From: a bacterium
GTDB taxonomy: Bacteria > 4484-113 > JAGGVC01
Direction: 5' to 3'
Assembly (NCBI GenBank): GCA_039961635.1
Contig: JABRWB010000054.1
Coordinates: 8,192 to 72,191 of the forward strand
DNA: 64,000 bases
A program made the position numbers and the translations under genes. The notes beneath the pieces were generated by a model that was not told where the DNA came from, made no database searches, and saw only the letters and a list, made by a program, of their open reading frames with translations. Shown here piece after piece: positions 9,450 to 19,776 of the stretch. Within the stretch, counting starts at the first letter, position 1, and the number at the start of each line of letters is the position of its first letter.

Positions 9450-10240
9450 ATGAGGCGACCAACGCAAACGGAAACGGCGCGGGCGAGAACGGCGCGGCCG
9501 TGCTGTCCACGCAGAATTTGTGGATCAGGTACGGCCAGAGCGCCGCGGTCAAGAACGTGACGCTTTCCATCCCGAAGCATTCGATCACCGCGATAATCGG
9601 CCCGTCCGGCTGCGGCAAAAGCACGCTTTTACGCGCGTTCAACCGGATGAACGACTTCATCCACGGCGTCTCGATGGAAGGCCGGGTCGAGTTCCTGGGC
9701 ACGAACATATACGACAAAGCTGTTGATCCCGTCGAGGTGCGCCGCCGCATCGGAATGGTTTTCCAGAAGCCGAATCCGTTTCCGAAATCAATTGCCAAGA
9801 ACGTGTCCTGGGGGCCGATGATTAACGGCTACAAGGGCGACGTGCGGGAGCTTGTAGAAAGCTCGCTTAAACGCGCGGCGCTTTGGGACGAGGTGAAGGA
9901 CAAGCTTGAAGAATCGGGGCTTTCGCTTTCCGGCGGCCAGCAGCAGAGGCTTTGCATCGCGCGCGCGATAGCGATGGAGCCGGAAGTTATCCTGATGGAC
10001 GAGCCGTGCAGCGCGCTCGATCCGATTTCCACGACGCGTATCGAGGATCTGCTTATCGAGCTAAGAAAAAAATATACGATAGTCATCGTGACCCACAACA
10101 TGCAGCAGGCCGCGCGTATTTCGAAGTACACCGCGTTCATGTACGAAGGCGAGCTTGTGGAGTACGGCGATACGAAGAAAATATTCACCAAGCCGGACGA
10201 GAAGAGAACGGAAGATTACATCACGGGAAGGTTCGGCTAG
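9443..10240 (+). CDS. pstB: Phosphate ABC transporter ATPase PstB
   Basis: The cytoplasmic ATPase that powers the Pst importer; 265 aa. Walker [10 protein letters not shown] is at residues 53-61, the signature LSGGQQQR and Walker B VILMDEP follow, and [13 protein letters not shown] carries the switch histidine. The first 22 residues form an Asn/Gly-rich extension. The ATG at 9443 lies inside the last codons of pstA. The family-specific end, EDYITGRFG, matches PstB and distinguishes it from other ABC ATPases. Confidence 0.96.
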   Translation: MVNEATNANGNGAGENGAAVLSTQNLWIRYGQSAAVKNVTLSIPKHSITAIIGPSGCGKSTLLRAFNRMNDFIHGVSMEGRVEFLGTNIYDKAVDPVEVRRRIGMVFQKPNPFPKSIAKNVSWGPMINGYKGDVRELVESSLKRAALWDEVKDKLEESGLSLSGGQQQRLCIARAIAMEPEVILMDEPCSALDPISTTRIEDLLIELRKKYTIVIVTHNMQQAARISKYTAFMYEGELVEYGDTKKIFTKPDEKRTEDYITGRFG

Positions 10241-10253
10241 GCCGGAGGCAAAC

Positions 10254-10928
10254 ATGATGGCGATACACCTGCAGCGCGAAATTGAAAAGATAAAGAAGCA
10301 GCTTTTGCACCTCTCGGCGCTTGTCGAAGAGGACTTCAACAAAGGCGTGCGCGCGTTCGAAACGGGCGACACCAAGCTGACCGGCGAGGTCGTGGCGGGC
10401 GACGAGGAAATAGACCGGCTGGAAGTGGAACTCGAAGAGAACTGCCTGAAGATACTCGCTCTTCACCAGCCCGTCGCGATAGACCTGCGGTTCATCATCG
10501 CGGTGCTGAAAATCAATCCCAGCCTCGAGCGCATCGGGGATTTCGCGGTGAAGATCGCGCGCGCGGCCGAGTTCACGCAGAAGTACGGACGCGACAAGAA
10601 CTTCAGCGACTTCGTCCAGATGGCGGAGATGACCCAGCGCTCGCTCAAGCGCAGTTTGGACGCGCTGGTCAATCTCGACGCGGCGCTTGCAGAGGAAGTG
10701 CGGCGGGAAGACGCGGAAATCGACAGAATGAAATTCCGGCTGAACGACCGCATCCGCGAGGAGATGAAACTGGACCCCGCGCAGATCGACTTTTACGTGA
10801 AACTTCTGGGAGTGTCGCGCTACTTCGAGCGCGCGGCCGACCACGCAAGCTCGATAGCCGAAGACGTGATTTACCTCGTCAGCGGCGAGATCGTGCGCCA
10901 CCAGGACGAAGCGCCGGGCGAGGGGTAG
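10254..10928 (+). CDS. phoU: Phosphate signalling protein PhoU
   Basis: A 224-residue helical protein with two PhoU three-helix bundles (about 5-115 and 120-215). Conserved metal-binding-type blocks are visible: ERIGDFAVKIAR in the first half and RYFERAADHASSIAEDV in the second. PhoU links the Pst transporter to PhoR and keeps the regulon off when phosphate is plentiful. The ATG at 10254 lies 13 bp after pstB with a GGAGG site; a second ATG follows directly, so the start may be one codon later. It is the last gene of the operon. Confidence 0.95.
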   Translation: MMAIHLQREIEKIKKQLLHLSALVEEDFNKGVRAFETGDTKLTGEVVAGDEEIDRLEVELEENCLKILALHQPVAIDLRFIIAVLKINPSLERIGDFAVKIARAAEFTQKYGRDKNFSDFVQMAEMTQRSLKRSLDALVNLDAALAEEVRREDAEIDRMKFRLNDRIREEMKLDPAQIDFYVKLLGVSRYFERAADHASSIAEDVIYLVSGEIVRHQDEAPGEG

Positions 10929-10941
10929 TTACCGCGTTTTT

Positions 10942-11040
10942 TCAGTGCCCATGCGCGTGGGCGGCTTCGTCCGGCGCCGCGTCCGCATGCGCGTGCCCGC
11001 CGCCCGCGGCCGCCGCCGCGAATCCGATCAGCCTGTTCAT
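10942..11040 (-). CDS. Tiny His-rich protein (32 aa)
   Basis: A very short ORF starting at ATG 11040 (minus strand) behind an excellent GGAAGGAGCGGAA ribosome site. The product has a short hydrophobic start (MNRLIGFAAAAAGGG) and a C-terminal half rich in His, Ala and Asp (HAHADAAPDEAAHAHGH), with six histidines in 17 residues. Such a tail could bind Ni, Zn, Co or Cu. It converges on phoU with 13 bp between them. It could also be a chance ORF in high-GC sequence; the strong ribosome site is the main support. The family was not recognised. Confidence 0.45.
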   Translation of the reverse strand: MNRLIGFAAAAAGGGHAHADAAPDEAAHAHGH

Positions 11041-11208
11041 TTCCGCTCCTTCCGGCGATTCCGCCGTTCCGTCAATTGCATCCGCCCTGCGAGGAAAGCT
11101 GCACCTTCCATCCGCAGGACAAATAGGCTTACCCGCCGCGCCTGCTTCGCCCGCCCACCGGACGCGCTGCCCGCGCAAGTTCCAGGTGTCGCGAGCCGGA
11201 AAATCGGG

Positions 11209-11214
11209 TATAAT
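11209..11214 (+). promoter_or_regulatory. Putative -10 element TATAAT before the leader ORF/lipoprotein
   Basis: A perfect TATAAT in the context GGGTATAATCC lies 31 bp upstream of the leader ORF start at 11245. No good -35 was found at 16-18 bp. GGGTATAAT also occurs before the dockerin gene (32187-32194), suggesting a shared promoter style. Confidence 0.45.
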
Positions 11215-11244
11215 CCCCATGGATCACCCAAGGAGGGTTTTCCG

Positions 11245-11409
11245 ATGACGGGAGATTCTGAGCTTTCCTTCATCCGCCGCGGCGCGTGCGATACGGCGCC
11301 CCGGACGCGGCGTTTCGCCCGGATTCAGGCCAATAATCCGCCGAAAGCACAAATAAAACATCTCCCGCTTCGTTTCCAAGTCGCTTTTCAAGGGAGGTTT
11401 ATGCAATGA
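11245..11409 (+). CDS. Possible 54-aa leader ORF coupled to the downstream lipoprotein
   Basis: An ORF from ATG 11245 with a near-perfect AAGGAGGG site 8 bases upstream. It ends in ATGCAATGA so that its stop overlaps the ATG of the lipoprotein gene at 11406 by 4 bp. The product is Arg-rich (about 9 of 54) with no recognisable domain. It could be a translated leader that delivers ribosomes to the next gene, whose own site (GGGAGG) lies inside this ORF. No homologue is recognised, so function is unknown and the coding status is uncertain. Confidence 0.4.
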   Translation: MTGDSELSFIRRGACDTAPRTRRFARIQANNPPKAQIKHLPLRFQVAFQGRFMQ

Positions 11410-12905
11410 AGCGCTCCAAATCAAATGATTATTTCCTCGCGCTTTTCGCTTTCGCCGCGATGCTGTGCGCTTCCTGCGGGGGCGGGGGAGGCCCCGCGCC
11501 TGGGCCGGGACCGCAGCCCGGTCCGTCCTATCCGCAGGGCATCACAAACTTCGGAATCAGCCCGGCGCGCGCATCCTATTTTTCGGGAGAGATACTCACG
11601 ATAGGCGTGCGAGCCGTGGCGCTGGATGGCGGAACGCTGAGTTACGCGTGGTCGCTTGGCGGCTGGGCGGAAATCCAGGGCGATCCCGCGAAAGACGCGA
11701 TTCAGGCGAAGCTGGTCGGCGAGCCGGGTTCGTACAAAGGAAGCGTAACGGTGACCGAAGTGCGTGAGGGAAAGACCCCGCGCACGGCGTACTGGGAATT
11801 TTTCGTGACGATTTCGGGAACGATGCCCGCGCCGGAGCTTTCCGGCGTGTCCGCAGCGCCATCGAAGGACGTTTATTACTTCGGCGAGGCTGTCACGTTT
11901 TCCGCGGTAGGCGCAGAGCCCAATAGCGGCGGAGAGCTTACGTACGAGTGGGATTTCGGCGAGTGGGGCGGCTCCGACTCCAATCCTACGAACGCGGTCG
12001 AGGCGGTTTCGCTTTTGCGGGCTGCGGGCGATTTCGTTTGCACGTTGACCGTAATCGAAACGACGCTGGGACACGCGCAAACGACTGCGTCCGCGGAAAT
12101 CGCGATCCGCATCGAGGAGCCGCCGTCGGGCGCGCCCATCGTAAGCGAAGTGCGGCTTGAAGGCGGAATGCTGGTCGCGACTTACAGCGACCCGGACGGC
12201 GACGCGGTGAGCGTTGCTTGGGAGGCGGACGCGGGATGCGTATTCCCGAAGAGCGAGACGGCGAACGAGGCGAGGGCGAGGTTCCTGCCGTGGCTGGCGC
12301 CGGGGCCGTCGCGGGTGACAGCTACGGTGACGGACGAATTCGGGCTGTCGGATTCGGAAACGATCACGGTGCTGTACGACAAGGAGCTGGCCAATCCGAT
12401 CGCGGAGGACAGCTTGTTCATCTGGCCGCAGAAGCTGTTGGTAGAGGCGGGAGAGGAAATCTACGTCGCGCTTTTCGTCAACGGCAATGAGCAGCCGATC
12501 GCGGGATTCAACATACGTATAATTGTCAATCGCGATCTCGCTTCCGGAGCGTACATATTGGAGCCGCCGCCAAACGATCCGGGCTACGCGTATCCGATGG
12601 CGGCGTATCCCGCGTTTTGGCTGCCGCCGCCGCTGTATCCGCAGCCGGAATATGTGGATTTGCGCGTCGACTTCAACGAATTCCAGCAGGTGCTGTTCGG
12701 TCCCGGCTCGCAGGGCTGCCTTGCGTTTGCAGCTTTCCGAATCGGCGAGGAGCTGACGCCCGGCACGGAAATATCGTTCGACCTCGATGCCGCAAACACG
12801 TACTATTGGGACACGCTTGAAAACGAGTACGCGTTCGGCGCGCTCGGAAAAGACTACGACGGCAACGGCAGCGTGGAAAGCGAGGTGGTGATGAGGGTGA
12901 GGTAG
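11406..12905 (+). CDS. PKD-repeat lipoprotein with cohesin-like C-terminal domain
   Basis: A 499-residue surface or periplasmic lipoprotein. The signal peptide ends at LCASC, followed by a Gly/Pro linker (GGGGGPAPGPGPQPGP). Two PKD-like beta domains follow at about residues 45-130 and 135-235, each with the pattern LSYAWSLGGW or LTYEWDFGEW. A third, related domain is at about 240-325 (VATYSDPDGDAVSVAWEAD). The C-terminal part (about 335-490) has VEAGEEIYVALFVNGNEQPI then AGFNIRI, and GCLAFAAFRI, resembling a cohesin/carbohydrate-module fold; this is inference. A decayed paralogue lies just downstream. Start ATG 11406 has a GGGAGG site 8 bases upstream. Likely role: binding or assembly at the cell surface; no enzyme motif was seen. 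Confidence 0.75.
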   Translation: MKRSKSNDYFLALFAFAAMLCASCGGGGGPAPGPGPQPGPSYPQGITNFGISPARASYFSGEILTIGVRAVALDGGTLSYAWSLGGWAEIQGDPAKDAIQAKLVGEPGSYKGSVTVTEVREGKTPRTAYWEFFVTISGTMPAPELSGVSAAPSKDVYYFGEAVTFSAVGAEPNSGGELTYEWDFGEWGGSDSNPTNAVEAVSLLRAAGDFVCTLTVIETTLGHAQTTASAEIAIRIEEPPSGAPIVSEVRLEGGMLVATYSDPDGDAVSVAWEADAGCVFPKSETANEARARFLPWLAPGPSRVTATVTDEFGLSDSETITVLYDKELANPIAEDSLFIWPQKLLVEAGEEIYVALFVNGNEQPIAGFNIRIIVNRDLASGAYILEPPPNDPGYAYPMAAYPAFWLPPPLYPQPEYVDLRVDFNEFQQVLFGPGSQGCLAFAAFRIGEELTPGTEISFDLDAANTYYWDTLENEYAFGALGKDYDGNGSVESEVVMRVR

Positions 12906-12999
12906 GAGGGGATGCCTGCACTCTATTCATAAAGGAAACACAACTCATTGACGCAAATCCTTCGCCGGGTAGCCGGCGGTTAACGACGGGGTGTCGAAA

Positions 13000-13717
13000 A
13001 TGAAAACAAGCATGAATTGCTTGGAGTCATTATTTTGCCCGCACTTGCTTTGATTCTCTCCGCGTGCGGGCAAAGTGGCAATCCGCATAGCTCCGGCTCG
13101 GCGGAAGGTCCGCAAATAGAAAGCATCATTAGTACGCCCGAGCGCGACGTGTATCAGACGGGCGAACTTGTGGTTTTTGACGTCGTGCCGAAATAAGTAA
13201 ACGAAGGTTGGATCAACGCGGGCTGGATTTTTGGCGACTGGGCGGAATATGAGGAAGATCTCTGGGGATATGGCTTGGTTTCTCCGGACCATGTAACTCC
13301 GGGCACTCATCCGGGAACCTTCAACGCGGCTGCGGTTTTGGTTCAATCGTTCGATTACATTTGGAACAAACCCGATGTAACCCTGACGAAATCCGTTCCC
13401 ATTACAATCGGCGCTCCTCCTGAAGGAGCTCCGCTGGTCCGGATATTTGTTACGACGGCAATACCAATCTATTTGCAGCAGAGTACACGTACACAGGCAA
13501 TGGAGAAAACACCGTGGTTTGGACGGCGACAGACGGAGCGATTGCCCCCACAGGCCTTGAAGAGGGAAAGGCCTTTGCGGAGCTGTCACCTCCAGGAGGA
13601 CGTGATAGCCGCTGGCCCTTAACGGACATTACGATAACTATTTCAAATGAATCCGGCCTGGCAACATCCCGTACGGAAAGGTTTGGCGGCCAATCAAGAG
13701 GAATTCAGTTTCAGTAA
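13000..13717 (+). pseudogene. Decayed PKD lipoprotein, paralogue of the upstream gene
   Basis: Stitched together in three pieces, this region encodes a lipoprotein like the neighbour at 11406. Lesion 1: after ATG 13000 the frame shifts before the hydrophobic signal peptide LPALALILSACG. Lesion 2: an in-frame TAA at 13194-13196 interrupts the first PKD domain (before VNEGWINAGWIFGDWAEY, similar to the neighbour's SLGGWAEI). Lesion 3: a frameshift near 13430-13450 separates ITIGAPPEGAP from DICYDGNTNLFAAEYTYTG. The last piece runs to the stop at 13717. The GC content is lower than in the neighbour. Three independent lesions make sequencing error unlikely, and a recently dead duplicate is the best reading. 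Confidence 0.75.
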
Positions 13718-13976
13718 TAATCCCCAAAACTCCGAATCTTGCCGCCTGATCCGAAGGAAAAAATGGCGATGGTGCAATTTGACGCTATCCAAAGACAATA
13801 AACCCAAATTGCTCCATTCTTCACAAGCAATATCTGACAGCAATAATATCAGATTATCTTAGCGTAACTATATCAATATCGCTCTTTCCGTGGTATAATC
13901 ATTCGGTTGCGGCAGGGCGTCGCCTTTCCGCGTCCGGAGATTTGGGATTTGCAAACCACAAATTTGGGGTGTCAAG
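13718..13976 (+). promoter_or_regulatory. AT-rich intergenic region with clpC promoter
   Basis: 259 bp without a gene, unusually AT-rich for this genome. An extended -10, TGGTATAAT, lies at 13891-13899, 78 bp before clpC; no good -35 is seen, as expected for an extended -10 promoter. Upstream, ATCTGA and TCAGAT form a short inverted repeat around 13829-13855. No CtsR-type GGTCAAA tandem repeat was found. Confidence 0.55.
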
Positions 13977-16436
<2,460 letters not shown>

Positions 16437-16464
16437 CCGCCCGCGCAAGGTGTAAAATTGCTGC

Positions 16465-16923
16465 GTGGCGCGCAGAATCCGGCCGCTTCGTGTGTACGTG
16501 GACACCTCCGTCTTTGGCGGAGTGTTCGACGCGGAGTTTGAGAGGGCGAGCAGGGAATTTTTCAAGCAGGCTCGCTCCGGGCGATTCAGGGCGGTATTGT
16601 CAGGCATTGTAATATCGGAACTTGAAAACGCTCCGCCAAATGTCTTTGAATTGTATAGGCAAGTGGCGTCGCAATCCGAATTTGTGGATTTGACACAAGA
16701 TGCCGAAACGCTGGCCAAATCCTATATTCTGGCCGGAGTAGTGGGTAGAGGCAGATTGATTGACGCCACGCATGTTGCCATTGCGACCGTTGCTGGATGC
16801 AACGCAATAGTGAGCTGGAACTTCCGGCACATCGTTCATTTGGAAAAAGTGGCTCTTTACAATGCAATCAATCGAATTCACGGGTATCATGAAAAATCGA
16901 GATACGTTCTCCGCGCGAGGTGA
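16465..16923 (+). CDS. PIN-domain toxin (VapC-like ribonuclease)
   Basis: A 152-residue PIN-domain protein, a predicted Mg-dependent RNase. Likely active-site acids are D13 in YVDTSV, E52 in ISELE and D100 in LIDATHVAIA; the fourth position is N119 in SWNFRHI, which is common in this PIN subgroup. The C-terminal INRIHGYHEKSRYVL tail is typical of PIN proteins paired with a small downstream partner. The start is GTG 16465 with a weak site, 28 bp after clpC. A matching antitoxin-like gene follows 6 bp downstream, so this is a type II toxin-antitoxin pair with the toxin first. Confidence 0.82.
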   Translation: MARRIRPLRVYVDTSVFGGVFDAEFERASREFFKQARSGRFRAVLSGIVISELENAPPNVFELYRQVASQSEFVDLTQDAETLAKSYILAGVVGRGRLIDATHVAIATVAGCNAIVSWNFRHIVHLEKVALYNAINRIHGYHEKSRYVLRAR

Positions 16924-16929
16924 TCAAGT

Positions 16930-17097
16930 ATGGCGACTAAATCGGACAAGGCCTTCGACTGCGTCAAGATGAAGGACGCGGCGCAAAAGGCCGTGCAGAA
17001 GCAGATAAAGGGATTGTCACAGAAGGAGCGATTGGCGTTTTTCAACCGCAAGGCTGAGGCCGCGAGGAAGCGGCAGGCTGGATTGCGAGAAAGGTGA
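16930..17097 (+). CDS. Antitoxin-like partner of the PIN toxin (55 aa)
   Basis: A 55-residue basic protein starting at ATG 16930 with a GAGGTGAT site overlapping the end of the toxin gene. The layout FDCVKMKDAAQK, then GLSQKERLAFFNRKAE, matches the small partner proteins of PIN toxins, which typically read FDCVxMKxxAQ...GMSxEExLxxxxxxxE. It would bind and block the toxin and repress the operon. It is too short for many gene callers. A related copy follows at 17123. Confidence 0.7.
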   Translation: MATKSDKAFDCVKMKDAAQKAVQKQIKGLSQKERLAFFNRKAEAARKRQAGLRER

Positions 17098-17122
17098 TGC
17101 GCTGCTTTGGAGATTTTTCGGC

Positions 17123-17314
17123 ATGACAAAAGGGATTTCAAAACCTGAATATAAGCATGATATTCCATCCGATCACGACGAGCCGAACGACGCGGCGCAG
17201 GATGACGCGGCAAACGTGCTGAAGGGTGAGCCCCAAGAAGTGCGCATCGCCGCGCTCAACCGCAGGGCGGCCGCGGTGATGAAAACGAAGGCCAAGCGGA
17301 AGAAGAAGCGCTAG
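17123..17314 (+). CDS. Second antitoxin-like protein, paralogue of the preceding gene (63 aa)
   Basis: A 63-residue protein with an acidic first half and a Lys/Arg-rich end (TKAKRKKKR). Residues DAAQ...LKG...R...NRRAAA align without gaps to DAAQ...IKG...R...NRKAEA of the gene before it, over about 34 residues. It begins at ATG 17123 with a GGAG site, 25 bp after the first copy, and has no PIN gene of its own. It may be a diverged duplicate antitoxin or a partner of a toxin elsewhere. Its stop overlaps the convergent gene's end by 4 bp. Confidence 0.55.
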   Translation: MTKGISKPEYKHDIPSDHDEPNDAAQDDAANVLKGEPQEVRIAALNRRAAAVMKTKAKRKKKR

Positions 17315-18783
17315 CCAGCTTCCTCGTACGCGCCGATGTCCGGCCCCGCTCCTTGCGGGCGCGGTGTTCCTTCCAAATCGTCCGCGGGAACCTGCGCGAC
17401 GCCGCCCACCGAGCCCGCGTCGATTCCCGGGCTGCCGGGGAGCAGATGATAGTCGCCCGGCGTACCCCAGCCGCGCATCGCGAACTCCGGCTCAGCGCAG
17501 ATATTGCCGAATCCGAGCAAATCAAGCTCCGACGGCAGATACTCCCGCCCGTTCGCCTCGACGACGGGGAGCGACGGGTCGCCGCTCCTGTACAGCAGGC
17601 AGTGGTCGAAAACGGGCGCAACCGCCGGGCCAAGGTAAATCGTGCTGTACCCGTGCGCGATTATGCAATTGCGGAATCTCACGTTGATTGGCGCATGCAA
17701 ATCGTACTGCATGTATACGGGATAGTTCCCGCGCTGGACGTTGTCGTCCACGGTCACGTTCACGAATTCGAAATCGCCCGGCTCGATGGAGTCCACTACG
17801 ATGCTGGCCCACGGGCCGTTATCCGGGTCGCCGTCGCCGCATCCGTAGATGAGCACGTTTTCGACCCGCGTCCCCCCTCCCCATAGCTTAAGCCCGTCGC
17901 AGCGGTTGTTCGCAATCACCGTGTGGTGCACGTACGTGTTGCGGGATTTCGAGTCCACGCCGTCGCCGCGGCCGTGCGAAAACGTGCAGTGCGAAATCTC
18001 GACCGGCCCCTCGGATTCCTCGATTCCGAATCCGTCCGGCCTGTCCCACTCCGAGAATTGGTCTCTCCCCTGCCAGTACCATCCGACGTATTCGACGTTC
18101 GTGTTCCGGATGACGACGCGCTGCCAGCCCTTGCCGCCCGCCGAGTCCGGCGCGTTTATCGCGCTGCCCGCCGTGCGCGAAATCGTGCAGCCCTCGATCA
18201 GCGAATCGGTGAAGTCGCCCGCGCAATTTATCGCCGCCTCCTCGACGTGGTGGATATACAAATTCCGAAGCTCGATGTGGCCGCTCGGCGCGCCGCCCGC
18301 GGAGCCGCCCGCCTCCACGCCGCCGCGGAACCCGCCGGAATACGGATCGTCAAGCATGCTCGTTATCTCGAAATTCTCGACGCGGATGAACGACTTGCCG
18401 CCAAGCTCGACCGCCGCGATAAGGTTGTTGCGCCCGACGAGCGCGGGCCGGTCGTTCGGGTCCTCGCCGCGGATCGTTATCCACGCGCCGGGCGTCCCCG
18501 ATGCTTCGGGCGTGATCATGTCGTCCCAGTACTCGGACATGAAATACACGCCCTTTTTGACGATAAGCGTATCCCCCGGCTGGAGCAGCTTGGACGCGTA
18601 TCCCGGACTGGCGAACGGCTTGTCCGCCGTGCCGGGATTTTTGTCGCTGCCGGACGGGGAGACGTAGAAGGTGCGCGGGGAAGGCGCGGCGAGGGCAAAG
18701 TCGGCCTTCAAATTGCAAAGCAATGTGGTCAATCCTAAAAGCGCAATCAGCGCCCACGTTAAATCGAATCGTTGTCTTGTCAT
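17311..18783 (-). CDS. Secreted right-handed parallel beta-helix protein
   Basis: 490 aa with a signal peptide (TM-like segment around ALIALLGLTTLLC) and no lipobox. The start FYVSPSGSDKNPGTADKPF is the usual opening of pectate-lyase-like beta-helix proteins, followed by repeated rungs such as IELRNLYIHHVEEAAINC and VVIRNTNVEYVGWYW. The ending GPDIGAYE is a frequent terminal motif in these proteins. Catalytic residues of pectate lyase were not identified, so the substrate (probably a polysaccharide) is unknown. ATG 18783 has an AAGGTG site; an upstream in-frame TTG at 18810 has none. Confidence 0.8.
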   Translation of the reverse strand: MTRQRFDLTWALIALLGLTTLLCNLKADFALAAPSPRTFYVSPSGSDKNPGTADKPFASPGYASKLLQPGDTLIVKKGVYFMSEYWDDMITPEASGTPGAWITIRGEDPNDRPALVGRNNLIAAVELGGKSFIRVENFEITSMLDDPYSGGFRGGVEAGGSAGGAPSGHIELRNLYIHHVEEAAINCAGDFTDSLIEGCTISRTAGSAINAPDSAGGKGWQRVVIRNTNVEYVGWYWQGRDQFSEWDRPDGFGIEESEGPVEISHCTFSHGRGDGVDSKSRNTYVHHTVIANNRCDGLKLWGGGTRVENVLIYGCGDGDPDNGPWASIVVDSIEPGDFEFVNVTVDDNVQRGNYPVYMQYDLHAPINVRFRNCIIAHGYSTIYLGPAVAPVFDHCLLYRSGDPSLPVVEANGREYLPSELDLLGFGNICAEPEFAMRGWGTPGDYHLLPGSPGIDAGSVGGVAQVPADDLEGTPRPQGAGPDIGAYEEAG

Positions 18784-18873
18784 TCCGGCACCTTGGCACC
18801 TGCAGGCCAAAATTAAAGGGCAGGTCCAATTAGATTACCAAAAGCAGGAATGGACGCTCGCCGACCACTTGCA

Positions 18874-19776
18874 TCAGATTGTCCTCGCCACAATCGCCGA
18901 GCCGAGCGCACCAATCAGTTCGGGATCGGCCGGAATCCGGTGATTGCATTTCAGCCTATCCCCGACGGACTTAGCAAGCCGGGCGTTGCGTGCGCCGCCG
19001 CCGGAGAAGACGACGACGCGTTCCATCGGCACCGCGCCTGACGGCTGCGCCACTCTTGCCGCGAGCGTCGCGATGCGCTCCGCGGCGGACTCGATAAGCG
19101 CCGCGGCTATCGCGGACTTCGGCGTTCCGCGCGAAAGCAGGCTTATCACCTCCGATTCCGCGAACACCGCGCACATATTAGAGATGCGGACGGGAGGCGA
19201 TCCGGATTTCCGCGCCGATGTGGAATCTGACTCGCCTGGACAGACGGCCGCGCCGGATTCTATTTCGACGGAGGCCGGTATGGCTCCGGCTTCCGATACT
19301 TCGCACGCGTCAGCCCCGTCCGCGAGCGCGGAAAGTTCGCCGACAGGCACGCCAAGCGCTTTCGCCATCACGTCCAAAAACCTGCCCGTGCCCGCCGCGC
19401 AGCGGTCGTTCATCTGGAAGTTCAGCGGCCTCCCCCCCTCCCCCAGCCGGATCGCCTTCACGTCCTGTCCGCCGATGTCGATGACGAGCCGCGCATCCGG
19501 GAACAGGAAATGCGCGCCCCGGGCGTGGCAGGAAATCTCGCTTACGGTTTTATCCGCATCGTGCACAAGGTCGCGCCCGTACCCCGTCGCGACGATGCGC
19601 GCGGGCGCGCCCTCGGGAAAAAGCTCCGCGCGCGCCCGCGCGATATCCGCCGCGTAATCGCCCGACACCGGCGCGATGTAGCTTCGCACCGCGCCGCCGC
19701 TCTCTCCGGCAACCACGCCCTTCACCGTCGTCGATCCGATGTCGAGCCCCAGATATTCCAATTCCGTACCAGTCAC
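18874..19776 (-). CDS. 2-hydroxyacyl-CoA dehydratase activator / double-cubane protein reductase (ASKHA ATPase)
   Basis: A 300-residue BadF/BcrD/HgdC-family ATPase with a bridging [4Fe-4S] cluster in its dimer. It uses ATP to push a single low-potential electron into its partner. The first phosphate motif is LGLDIGSTTVKG, the second is VIDIGGQD, and the cluster cysteines C83 (EISCHARGAHF) and C126 (NDRCAAGTGRF) are both present. It overlaps the partner gene upstream by 4 bp (19773-19776), so they are made together. Only one partner subunit is encoded, which suits the double-cubane reductase type better than a classical two-subunit dehydratase. Confidence 0.85.
   Translation of the reverse strand: MTGTELEYLGLDIGSTTVKGVVAGESGGAVRSYIAPVSGDYAADIARARAELFPEGAPARIVATGYGRDLVHDADKTVSEISCHARGAHFLFPDARLVIDIGGQDVKAIRLGEGGRPLNFQMNDRCAAGTGRFLDVMAKALGVPVGELSALADGADACEVSEAGAIPASVEIESGAAVCPGESDSTSARKSGSPPVRISNMCAVFAESEVISLLSRGTPKSAIAAALIESAAERIATLAARVAQPSGAVPMERVVVFSGGGARNARLAKSVGDRLKCNHRIPADPELIGALGSAIVARTI

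Noticed and set aside
13718-13890. CtsR-type operator before clpC
   Set aside because: No tandem GGTCAAA heptads; only a short ATCTGA/TCAGAT inverted repeat.
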